A DNA stretch of 22,105 nucleotides. Source: Chitinispirillaceae bacterium (GTDB lineage: Bacteria; Fibrobacterota; Chitinivibrionia; Chitinivibrionales; Chitinispirillaceae). Below, one piece after another: positions 1 to 6,999 of this stretch (its first letter is position 1; each line of letters opens with the position of its first letter). The DNA is taken from the NCBI GenBank assembly GCA_016926315.1, contig JAFGOU010000472.1, positions 1-22,105 of the forward strand, given 5' to 3'. Both the position numbers and the translations under genes were made by a program. Below the pieces are notes generated by a model. The model searched no databases. It saw only the letters and a program-made list of their open reading frames with translations, and was not told the DNA's origin.

Positions 1-1341
1 AAAGGCAGTGCTGCACTGGTACTATCGGTCCTGTCCGCATTGGCATACGGCGGAACATCCGGCGAGCTTGCCGATACACCGGGTATCGACGTCTCGGGAA
101 GGGTCATCTTTGAGCAGGGCCAGATGTTCAACGCCCACCTGAACGGAAATGTCATTGTCAACCCGCAATGGCTTCACCGCGATTTCCTGCGCCTGCGACT
201 GCAAAAGAACGTCACCAACCGTCTTTCCATCAAAGCCGAGCCGGAGCTGAAGCTCTGGTTTGCAACCTACCCTTCCACGATCGGCACCGCTCTGGCCCCC
301 TTCCGCCAATATTTCACCCTTTCCATGATCGAAGCGCAAGGCACCTATAACCTCTTTGGAAATGACCATCCGTTGTTATCTATCGCTGCGGGAATTTTTC
401 CGGTCAAATATAACCCTGACGCGAAAAATCTCGGCGAATACCTTTTCAGGGCCGGCGCGTATCCGCCGTATATCTTCTCCAGTTTTGACTATCCCTTTTC
501 CCAACTCACCGGGTTCCGCGTATCCAGTGAAATGGCCGGCTTTTTTCGCCACGATTTCCTGCTACATACCGAAACGAAAGTCGTGCCGCTTCATGACTGG
601 TCTCTATCCTATCTCGCCAATGTCGATTTCAGGGGAGTCGCCCTTACCGCCGGTGCAAGTCTGCATCACTGGATTTCGGTAAACGAATCGAAAACAACGG
701 TAAACAACGACATGATAAGCGCTTTTTATGACCGAAACGGCGTCGTACGGCACTATACGTTCAAAGGAATCAAGCTCCTCGGCAGATGCTCGTTCGACCC
801 CAAAAAACTCCTGCCCCAGAAGCTCGTCTCACTGTTCGATACCGCCGACCTGCGCCTCTACGGTGAATCCGCAATCCTTGGCATCAAAAACCACATCCCC
901 TACCTGCGCGTCATCAACGGAGCCGATACCACCTGGATTCTCGATACCACAAAAAACTATTACACCGACCTTTCTCAACGCATGCCGATCATGGTCGGTT
1001 TGAATTTTCCCACCTGCAGGTTGCTGGACTATCTTTCCCTGGAAGTCGAATACTATAGCTGGCCGTTCACCAACAGCCTGTATAATGCGACCTTTTATGA
1101 GGAAAACCCCGTACCCAGGAATTTTTCGGGGACCTATTCAAAAATTGATTACCTGTATGACACCTGGAAATGGTCGCTACAGGCCAAAAAGAGTTTGATA
1201 AACGGTTTTTCCCTTGTCGGTCAGGTTGCGCGGGACCACACGCACCATGATATCTTTTTTATCTCCGAGCGGGACGAGGAAGAAGCTCTCACGCGGGTCA
1301 ATTCCTGGTACTGGATGGTACGGATGCTGTATTCGTTCTGA
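1..1341 (+). CDS. Outer-membrane beta-barrel-like protein, 5'-truncated by the window edge
   Basis: The frame is open from base 1, so the true start lies upstream. The first residues (KGSAALVLSVLSALAYGG) look like the hydrophobic core and A-L-A cleavage site of a signal peptide, so only a few codons are probably missing. A TTG at 40 is in frame but would fall at the cleavage site and is not the likely start. About 446 residues are visible. The mature part is rich in alternating aromatic and polar residues, and it ends in W-Y-W-M-V-R-M-L-Y-S-F with a terminal Phe, as in many barrel proteins inserted by the BAM machinery. I recognise no specific family. A porin or capsule/alginate-export-like barrel is plausible but unproven. 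It converges on the glycosyltransferase gene with only 10 bases between the stop codons. Confidence 0.75.
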   Translation, partial: KGSAALVLSVLSALAYGGTSGELADTPGIDVSGRVIFEQGQMFNAHLNGNVIVNPQWLHRDFLRLRLQKNVTNRLSIKAEPELKLWFATYPSTIGTALAPFRQYFTLSMIEAQGTYNLFGNDHPLLSIAAGIFPVKYNPDAKNLGEYLFRAGAYPPYIFSSFDYPFSQLTGFRVSSEMAGFFRHDFLLHTETKVVPLHDWSLSYLANVDFRGVALTAGASLHHWISVNESKTTVNNDMISAFYDRNGVVRHYTFKGIKLLGRCSFDPKKLLPQKLVSLFDTADLRLYGESAILGIKNHIPYLRVINGADTTWILDTTKNYYTDLSQRMPIMVGLNFPTCRLLDYLSLEVEYYSWPFTNSLYNATFYEENPVPRNFSGTYSKIDYLYDTWKWSLQAKKSLINGFSLVGQVARDHTHHDIFFISERDEEEALTRVNSWYWMVRMLYSF

Positions 1342-1351
1342 CCGCCACGGC

Positions 1352-3220
1352 TCACCACTGCTTTTTCATCCACATTTTCCGGTACTCATGCTCGACATTG
1401 CGGGTAAACGACACAGCATCGCAGAGCCGTGACGTTTGCATGAGTTCTCGTAATCCCTTTCGCAGCATTGCGAGAGAGGCAAGCTCCTGAGCGGTCCTTT
1501 TGGCAATGGTCAGGAAATCGGTTTCACTTTCCGCGATAAAATCATCAATCCCGAGCCGGGTGAGCACGCTGGCCACCATTCTCGATGCATGACGGCTGCC
1601 GCTGAGGGTGATAACCGGCACTCCCATCCAGAGCGCTTCGCACGCGGTAGTGTGACCGCTCCATGGAAAGGTGTCAAGCGCGATGTCGATACGGTGGTAA
1701 AGGGAAAGATGCCCCTCTGCCGGGACCTCCCGCACGAATTCGATCCTTTCAGGATCGACGGAATGCCGCTTGAACTGCTCCCGCAGCCTCTCGACGATTT
1801 CGTCATTGACCACCGTTCTGAAAATGATGAGCCGCGACGAAGGCAGGCGTGTCATCACCTCCGACCAGAGCGCAATAACCGCGGAATTCAGGCGGGCAAG
1901 CGTATGCAGCGACCCGAACGTAACGTACCCGTTCCATTCACCAGGAAGATCTGAAACCTCCGGAGCATTCTCAGGAGGCCCATAGCAGCAGAAACACTCA
2001 GGAAGCCTGACGAGTTTTTCGACATACCACTCCTTCCCCGCGACCGGATCGGTAATTTCGTCACCAAAACGGTAATCGACGGTGGTAAGTCCTGTCGTGT
2101 TCGGATATCCGATCCACGAAACCTGGATCGGGGCACACGGCCGCGCAAGGAGCGTCAGACGGTTGTCCGCCATGTGTCCGGCGCAATCAACAAGGATATC
2201 TATTCGATCGTCATATATCAACCGTCTCGCCTCGTCATCGCCGGTTTTCCGTATATCGCGCCACTGGTCGGCATAGCTCATGAAACGCGTGGTATGCTGG
2301 TCCTGTATCCTGCCATACGAATAGCAGAATATCTGGAACAGACTGGGGTCATGGTTTTTCAAGAGCGGTTCCAGAAACGATGCCACCGGGTGCCGGCAGA
2401 AATCAGGTGAAAGATACCCGATCCGGAGTTTCCGGTCCGGATCGCGGCTGTTGTGAAACAAGGGAAGGCCTTCCCGTTTTTCCGTTTTTTTGACCAGTTC
2501 ATCCCCCCATTTTCTGCTTTCAGCCAGAATCTGTTCCTGTGTGCAACAGGGGTTGTAGTTCATTGAAAGAAAAAGGTTGCTGTAGGCGATGTTGTTTGAG
2601 GGATCCAGTTCGATGGCCCTCCTGAAGCACTTTTCAGACTCATCTATGAGACCCGACGCTTGCAGGGTCTCGCCAAGCCCACTATAAGCCGGGCTGAAAT
2701 CGGGCTTGAAATTCAGGGCGTTGCGGAAACAACGGGCGGCCATATCGAGCCGGTCCCATTGACGCATGATGACCCCGAGAAAAAAATGTCCGGAAGGATC
2801 GTTCGGATTACGACGCAAAACGTCAACAAAGGTTTTTTTTGCCGCTTCAAGATCTCCGGCCGCCTGCTGCACCATTCCGAGCCCGAGCATTGCCGCAGTC
2901 AAACCCGGTTTCAGTTCCACCGCTTTATTAAAAGAGTTTTCAGCTTCAGCCAGATTTCCAAGTGAAAAATATGCCGTTCCGCAGTTGCAGTGGACTTCTG
3001 CCAGACCGGGATTGATCGCGATCGATTGACGGAAGGCCTCCAGCGCGCCATTGACATCGCCTATCTCATGCAGAAGCATTCCGATATTGCTATACGCCCC
3101 GGCATTTTCCGGCTCGCGCCGCACTATTTCACGCAGAATGGAGAGCGCCTTTTGCCGGTCTCCATCGGCCTTGAACATCTGCGCTTTTAAAAACAACTCG
3201 TTAATCGATTCGTTTTGCAT
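1352..3220 (-). CDS. TPR-repeat O-linked N-acetylglucosamine transferase-like protein (GT41/SPINDLY type)
   Basis: The 622-residue product has about six tetratricopeptide repeats in residues 1-220, then a GT41 catalytic region. Visible motifs are L-R-I-G-Y-L-S-P-D-F with the conserved His of R-H-P (about residue 277), D-C-A-G-H-M-x-D-N-R, Q-V-S-W-I-G-Y-P-N-T-T-G-L, and D-T-F-P-W-S-G-H-T-T-A-C-E-A-L-W-M-G-V-P followed by S-R-H-A-S-R. The family moves GlcNAc or another sugar from a nucleotide sugar to Ser/Thr of proteins; the acceptor here is unknown. There is no signal peptide, so it is probably cytoplasmic. ATG 3220 is chosen over an in-frame TTG at 3289 because the extra 23 residues look unlike TPR and a -10-like box (3270-3275) lies between the two. 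Oddity: the Lys usually found in the family's N-x-x-[AY]-K-L-N/D segment is Arg (about residue 443). Confidence 0.88.
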   Translation of the reverse strand: MQNESINELFLKAQMFKADGDRQKALSILREIVRREPENAGAYSNIGMLLHEIGDVNGALEAFRQSIAINPGLAEVHCNCGTAYFSLGNLAEAENSFNKAVELKPGLTAAMLGLGMVQQAAGDLEAAKKTFVDVLRRNPNDPSGHFFLGVIMRQWDRLDMAARCFRNALNFKPDFSPAYSGLGETLQASGLIDESEKCFRRAIELDPSNNIAYSNLFLSMNYNPCCTQEQILAESRKWGDELVKKTEKREGLPLFHNSRDPDRKLRIGYLSPDFCRHPVASFLEPLLKNHDPSLFQIFCYSYGRIQDQHTTRFMSYADQWRDIRKTGDDEARRLIYDDRIDILVDCAGHMADNRLTLLARPCAPIQVSWIGYPNTTGLTTVDYRFGDEITDPVAGKEWYVEKLVRLPECFCCYGPPENAPEVSDLPGEWNGYVTFGSLHTLARLNSAVIALWSEVMTRLPSSRLIIFRTVVNDEIVERLREQFKRHSVDPERIEFVREVPAEGHLSLYHRIDIALDTFPWSGHTTACEALWMGVPVITLSGSRHASRMVASVLTRLGIDDFIAESETDFLTIAKRTAQELASLAMLRKGLRELMQTSRLCDAVSFTRNVEHEYRKMWMKKQW

Positions 3221-3269
3221 AAACAGATCACAGGACGCAGTATCGGGACCGGTATGGTATGAATGCCTA

Positions 3270-3298
3270 AGTATAGCATGAAACACCAAAGATTTACA
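3270..3298 (-). promoter_or_regulatory. Weak sigma-70-like promoter candidate for the GT41 gene
   Basis: Read on the minus strand, TATACT (3270-3275) matches the -10 consensus at five of six bases. It is preceded after 17 bases by TGTAAA (3293-3298), a poor -35. Transcription would start near 3263, giving a leader of about 43 bases to ATG 3220. It supports that start over the TTG at 3289. Confidence 0.3.
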
Positions 3299-3310
3299 GT
3301 GATCAACGAT

Positions 3311-3345
3311 AAAAAAATCCCGATGCCGCCAGAGGCGGCACCGGG
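3311..3345 (-). terminator. Rho-independent terminator of the C1A protease gene
   Basis: On the minus strand a 12-bp stem (arms 3334-3345 and 3319-3330, one G-T pair) closes on a three-base loop and is followed by A and seven T. It sits 31 bases past the protease stop codon and points the right way. Confidence 0.9.
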
Positions 3346-3375
3346 ACTGTAATTAGCACGCCACGACGGTAACGG

Positions 3376-5085
3376 CTACCGTACGAACTTCAGCATGGCC
3401 TTGCCGGTCTTGGCAAGATAGACACCCGTAGGAAGGGCGGAAACATCGAACGTTCCGGAGGAACCAATGGTGCGTTCGGCAATCAATGAACCGTTCATGG
3501 CAAATATACGGATAGTGCTGCCGGCATTTGCGAACGAAAGCGTGGTGCCGGACCGGTTGATACGAGGGGTGACGAACAGGTTGCCATTGTAGGCTGTAAC
3601 GTTGACCTGGCCGATAGACTTGACGATTTTGAGTGTCAGCGTCTTGATCGCCGATGTTGTGCCGGCCGGAATCGTAACATTCTGCTGCGAGCAGGCCGTC
3701 TCCACAGGCGAAGAGGCGTTGGTGTAGTCCATAAGGCTGAACGACTGCACCGTACCGGTGCCGCCACGTGAGTCGATTAAAAGGAAGAACGTCACCGTGC
3801 TTGCGGTAAGACTAGGCGCAAACCGTGAAACATCAAGTCCGATTTCTATGGGGTTGGAGTTTATGCCCTGCATCGGATACACGCCGCCGGCATAGTTGAA
3901 CGCCTTGCCGAAGGTAACAGGCGTACCGGTCGCGGCGGTTGCCGTTCCGTTATTGGCATAACCAGCCCGGATTCGTATCAGGCTTCGGTTCGTGTGGCTC
4001 ATGGAGACCTTATAGGTGAATCTCGGCTTGGTAACCGCCTGATCGACCCGCATGCCGTATACCAGATTGCTCCACAAACCTCCGACATCAGCGCAAAGTT
4101 TATACGGAACATAAATCTTCCCGCTGTTGCCGAAACTGGTGCCCCACGAATTGACCATGTACATGGCACCGATCTCCCAATCCTTGATATTCACTACGCC
4201 GTCGCTGTTGATATCGACGTCGTTGGTGTACTTGCCATCGCCATTATAATCGTACCTGACGGAGTCATCGTACCCGGCTATTGATACCGCATGCCCGCCA
4301 CTGGTGCCGAATTTAACGAGCGCCTTTTTCCCGGCTTCAGGGGTGCCGGCAGCAAGACTTATCGTAGTACTTCCTGAAGAGTTGTAGCAGAACACCATGC
4401 AGCCGCCATTTTCGGTTCCGGTGCCATGATCATTGAACCACTGCCTCATCTGGGTGATGCCGGCAACGGTATTGACCTTAATGGTGAACTTGTTGAGGGC
4501 CCGGTTTGCCATTCCGGCAAAATATTTATCATACCCGGAGATCCACTGGTTGTGAACGCCAAGGCCAAATCCACCGTAGGTTTTTGCATCGGGTATACCG
4601 CAAAGTTGGGCGATTTCAAAACCCTGGGTCGGCATGGAACCGTTGCTCCCGCTGCCGCTATTGCAAAAATTGTAGGTAAAATCGTAAGGGTACTGATTTT
4701 CAAGCACATTTGCCGGCAGTTTTCGAAGCGTATTGATTTCGTAGGTAAATACGTAGCCGATAGAGCTGGCCATTGCGCAGGAGCCGCCCTTCTGGCTGAA
4801 AATCGGCCTGAAGGCCGGCAGCAGGGTATTATCGACCCGGGTCGGAGTTGGTCCTGCGGCAACTTTACTCAAGCCCTGGGGAAGGATCTGCTCAAGGGTC
4901 GGCAGATCGGCGGTCATCTGCTCCCACTCCTGCTCCGTGATGCCGCCGGCGATCCAGGGTTCGCCGTCAGGGTCGGGATTGACATTTATTAATCCTGACT
5001 CCTGCGCGTATACGCTTGGCAGTGAACCAGGCAAAGCAAGCCCTAAAAGCACCGTTATTGCGATGAAAGCGAACCGCTTCTCCAT
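3376..5085 (-). CDS. Secreted papain-family (C1A) cysteine protease with T9SS-like C-terminal domain
   Basis: The 569-residue product opens with a signal peptide (M-E-K-R-F-A-F-I-A-I-T-V-L-L, cleavage near V-Y-A-Q). The protease core shows the oxyanion Gln98 and nucleophile Cys103 in F-S-Q-K-G-G-S-C-A-M-A, the catalytic His265 in S-G-G-H-A-V, and Asn312 in V-N-S-W-G-T-S-F-G. Two calcium-loop motifs of EF-hand/dockerin type lie between His and Asn (residues 279-302). The last 75 or so residues (I-R-I-F-A-M-N-G-S-L-I, then A-L-P-T-G-V-Y-L-A-K, ending K-F-V-R) resemble the T9SS type A sorting domain, so the protein is probably surface-bound or released. ATG 5085 is preferred to ATG 5097: GGAGG lies four bases before it, the same layout as the C25 gene, and the longer form would place that site inside the coding sequence. 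It is monocistronic with its own terminator. The substrate is unknown. Confidence 0.88.
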   Translation of the reverse strand: MEKRFAFIAITVLLGLALPGSLPSVYAQESGLINVNPDPDGEPWIAGGITEQEWEQMTADLPTLEQILPQGLSKVAAGPTPTRVDNTLLPAFRPIFSQKGGSCAMASSIGYVFTYEINTLRKLPANVLENQYPYDFTYNFCNSGSGSNGSMPTQGFEIAQLCGIPDAKTYGGFGLGVHNQWISGYDKYFAGMANRALNKFTIKVNTVAGITQMRQWFNDHGTGTENGGCMVFCYNSSGSTTISLAAGTPEAGKKALVKFGTSGGHAVSIAGYDDSVRYDYNGDGKYTNDVDINSDGVVNIKDWEIGAMYMVNSWGTSFGNSGKIYVPYKLCADVGGLWSNLVYGMRVDQAVTKPRFTYKVSMSHTNRSLIRIRAGYANNGTATAATGTPVTFGKAFNYAGGVYPMQGINSNPIEIGLDVSRFAPSLTASTVTFFLLIDSRGGTGTVQSFSLMDYTNASSPVETACSQQNVTIPAGTTSAIKTLTLKIVKSIGQVNVTAYNGNLFVTPRINRSGTTLSFANAGSTIRIFAMNGSLIAERTIGSSGTFDVSALPTGVYLAKTGKAMLKFVR

Positions 5086-5252
5086 ACAGCCTCCCATGAA
5101 TTAGAATGAACCAGCAATCAGTAATTAACCGATAAAATATAGGGGTATCGTGACGCTCCCCAGGTCATAATCAATATAATAATACTTTTTAACCAAATAT
5201 GCCGTTTTTTTTATTTAGTGCCCGTCCGTCCGAAACCCCTGTTTCCAGCATT
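5086..5252. other. Upstream region of the C1A protease gene
   Basis: This A+T-rich gap holds the ribosome-binding site GGAGG just before ATG 5085 and a TATATT box on the minus strand (5136-5141) with no convincing -35 partner. The 9-mer TCGGTTAAT (minus strand, 5124-5132) recurs upstream of the C25 protease gene. No gene was seen. Confidence 0.4.
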
Positions 5253-5370
5253 CGTCATCCCGGCGAATCCCGAATCAGGTTCGGGACAGGCGCCGGACCG
5301 CGAAGCAGCCTGCCATCCAGGTTTTCGTGTTGATTTCGCTGGTTGGATACCGGCTTTCGCCGGTATGACG
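5253..5370. repeat. Dispersed palindromic repeat element of the 'VIPAKAGIQ' type
   Basis: The element has inverted ends: CGTCATCCCGGCGAA (5253-5267) and its near-perfect complement at 5356-5370 (14 of 15). Each end is next to a smaller hairpin: CCCGAA/TTCGGG on the left, and ATACCGGC-TTTC-GCCGGTAT (5348-5367) on the right. Translated on the minus strand it gives D-V-I-P-A-K-A-G-I-Q and D-S-G-F-A-G-M-T, the well-known signature of a palindromic repeat scattered through many bacterial genomes and often mis-called as an ORF. It lies just past the msrBA stop and may act as a 3' hairpin for that transcript. Confidence 0.75.
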
Positions 5371-5397
5371 TCAAAATAAGGACTTTTCGGAAAGACA

Positions 5398-6384
5398 CTA
5401 TTTAAATGGAGGGAAAAAATGGCATGCTGACCGGTTTGGATGTTTGATAAAATAGTGCTGGTGATACTCCTCGGCAGGGTAAAAACGGGAAGCCGGCTCA
5501 ATGGCGGTGACTACTTTCCCCCTTACTCTGCCTGAATCTTTCAGGCGATGGAGAGACGCCTCAGCAATTTTTTTCTGTCGCTCATTCTTATAAAAGATCG
5601 CGGAACGGTACTGTGTTCCGACATCCGGACCCTGCCGGTTAAGGGTGGTGGGATTGTGAATTTTCCAGAAATAATCGACCAGCTCACCATAGGAGACTAC
5701 TTCCGGGTCAAACTCCACCTGAACGGCTTCCGCATGACCGGTTCTGCCGCTGCAAACCAACTGGTAGGTAGGATCTGGAGTTCTTCCACCGGTGTAGCCT
5801 GAGGTAACAGCACCTACCCCTTTGATCGTGCTGAATGCATGCTCCACTCCCCAGAAACAGCCCGCGGCAAATATCGCTGTTTCGCTCCGTGAGGGACCAA
5901 GATCGGAAAAAAGCGATACGAATTGGCCATATCCCTGCTTCTCAAGCTCCGCTGCGGGAATAAACCGGAGGGATGCTGAATTGATGCAGTACCTGTGACC
6001 CGAGGGCGCCGGACCATCATTGAAAACGTGGCCAAGATGGGAGTCTCCCTCCCTGCTGCGCACCTCTATCCTGTGCATGCCGTGACTTTTGTCTATCTTG
6101 TCAACAACCGATTCCTTGACGAGCGGCCGGGTGAAGCTGGGCCATCCGGTTCCTGATTCAAATTTATCAAGAGAGCTGAAAAGCGGTTCTCCCGAAACGA
6201 TATCAACGTAAATGCCCGGCGTTTTGTTGTCCCAGTAGGCGTTTTGAAAGGGAGGTTCGGTTCCGCACTCCTGGGTTATGTGGTACTGCAACGGGGTCAG
6301 CTTCTCCTTGAGATCGTTTTTTCCCATGGCTCCTCCTGAAAAGAGGGTGACGACGATTACAGCGCAGAGTATCGGGTTTTTCAT
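5398..6384 (-). CDS. msrBA: Periplasmic bifunctional methionine sulfoxide reductase, MsrB-MsrA fusion
   Basis: The 328-residue product starts with a signal peptide ([12 protein letters not shown], cleavage near A-M-G-K). MsrB comes first (residues 30-150) with [18 protein letters not shown] and catalytic Cys133 in R-Y-C-I-N-S-A-S-L. MsrA follows (168-325) with catalytic Cys176 in [15 protein letters not shown] and A-E-E-Y-H-Q-H-Y. The two domains reduce the R and S forms of methionine sulfoxide and here would repair oxidised exported proteins. The zinc-binding CxxC pairs of some MsrB forms are absent. The Cys of S-G-C-G-W is Thr, leaving Cys40 as a possible resolving residue. Cys321 is the likely MsrA resolving Cys. 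ATG 6384 follows GGGGAC. The gene is divergent from 6483-6977, and a repeat element lies downstream. Confidence 0.93.
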   Translation of the reverse strand: MKNPILCAVIVVTLFSGGAMGKNDLKEKLTPLQYHITQECGTEPPFQNAYWDNKTPGIYVDIVSGEPLFSSLDKFESGTGWPSFTRPLVKESVVDKIDKSHGMHRIEVRSREGDSHLGHVFNDGPAPSGHRYCINSASLRFIPAAELEKQGYGQFVSLFSDLGPSRSETAIFAAGCFWGVEHAFSTIKGVGAVTSGYTGGRTPDPTYQLVCSGRTGHAEAVQVEFDPEVVSYGELVDYFWKIHNPTTLNRQGPDVGTQYRSAIFYKNERQKKIAEASLHRLKDSGRVRGKVVTAIEPASRFYPAEEYHQHYFIKHPNRSACHFFPPFK

Positions 6385-6404
6385 GATTACGTCCCCATAA
6401 CCAG

Positions 6405-6433
6405 TTCACTCAGCATCGCATTCATGTTATACT
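6405..6433 (+). promoter_or_regulatory. Sigma-70-like promoter for the small exported protein gene
   Basis: TTCACT (6405-6410, four of six) and TATACT (6428-6433, five of six) are separated by exactly 17 bases. Transcription would begin near 6440, about 43 bases before ATG 6483. It lies in the 98-bp divergent gap shared with msrBA. Confidence 0.5.
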
Positions 6434-6482
6434 ACGTATCAGAGAGATAAATATGATACACCGATGCCTCGGAGGTCAGCAG

Positions 6483-6977
6483 ATGCGCGCCTTCATAATT
6501 GTTCTATTGTCATTACCGATGCTTATTCAAGCCGGAGAAAAAGATCCGGTAATCGACCGCCAGACCATAAAAGGTCAATGGGAGGCAATCAGCACCGATG
6601 ACCTGAGATATTTCTACCTAGACCTCTCAACTCCTGACCGTGGCGCACTTGTCATGGGTTTCTGGTATGATACCGTGCTGGTCTCCTCTTTTAAAATGAC
6701 CAGTTACCAGATCAGCAGAGGTTCGGTCATGCTGCTCTTTGAAGGGATGGAGCGTAGCAGTACCGACAGAATAGTGATCAGCGGAAAAGGCAGGGCCAGC
6801 GATTCGACAGGAACTCTGGACGCGGATTTTCAGATGGCACTGCACCAGAGCGTTATCAGCAGGAAGCGGAGTCTGGTCTTTAGAAAAGTGGTTAAGAACG
6901 AGCCATCAACCCTTTCTCTGCTTAAAACGGTTGCATCGGAATGTATCAGGAAAATGGAGCGAATTCAAAAAAAATGA
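6483..6977 (+). CDS. Small exported protein of unknown function
   Basis: The 164-residue product begins with a signal peptide (M-R-A-F-I-I-V-L-L-S-L-P-M-L-I-Q-A-G) and is probably periplasmic. ATG 6483 is chosen over ATG 6453 because GGAGG (6471-6475) lies seven bases upstream and the signal peptide begins there. The mature part (K-G-Q-W-E-A-I-S then short alternating strands to about residue 135) has a lipocalin-like or small-barrel look, followed by a basic helix at the C-terminus (K-M-E-R-I-Q-K-K). I do not recognise the family. Its closing Lys-Lys codons sit in an A-run that also serves as the T-run of the flagellar operon terminator on the other strand. Confidence 0.7.
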   Translation: MRAFIIVLLSLPMLIQAGEKDPVIDRQTIKGQWEAISTDDLRYFYLDLSTPDRGALVMGFWYDTVLVSSFKMTSYQISRGSVMLLFEGMERSSTDRIVISGKGRASDSTGTLDADFQMALHQSVISRKRSLVFRKVVKNEPSTLSLLKTVASECIRKMERIQKK

Positions 6978-6993
6978 GCGCCGATGCGGCACC
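6967..6993 (-). terminator. Rho-independent terminator of the flagellar operon
   Basis: On the minus strand GGTGCCG-CAT-CGGCGCT (6977-6993, two wobble pairs) is followed by CA and eight T (6967-6974). It lies seven bases past the flgI stop codon and overlaps the last codons of the convergent small gene. Confidence 0.7.
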
Positions 6994-6999
6994 GGCCAT

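Noticed and set aside
40..42. TTG at 40 as the start of the first gene
   Set aside because: The frame is open to base 1 and the residues before it form a signal-peptide core, so the gene starts outside the window.
4426..4992. A 188-codon open frame on the plus strand opposite the C1A protease gene
   Set aside because: It is a complementary-frame shadow of the catalytic region and has no motif of its own.
5211..5501. A 96-codon minus-strand frame containing D-V-I-P-A-K-A-G-I-Q
   Set aside because: This is the known translation artefact of a dispersed palindromic repeat and runs into the msrBA gene in another frame.
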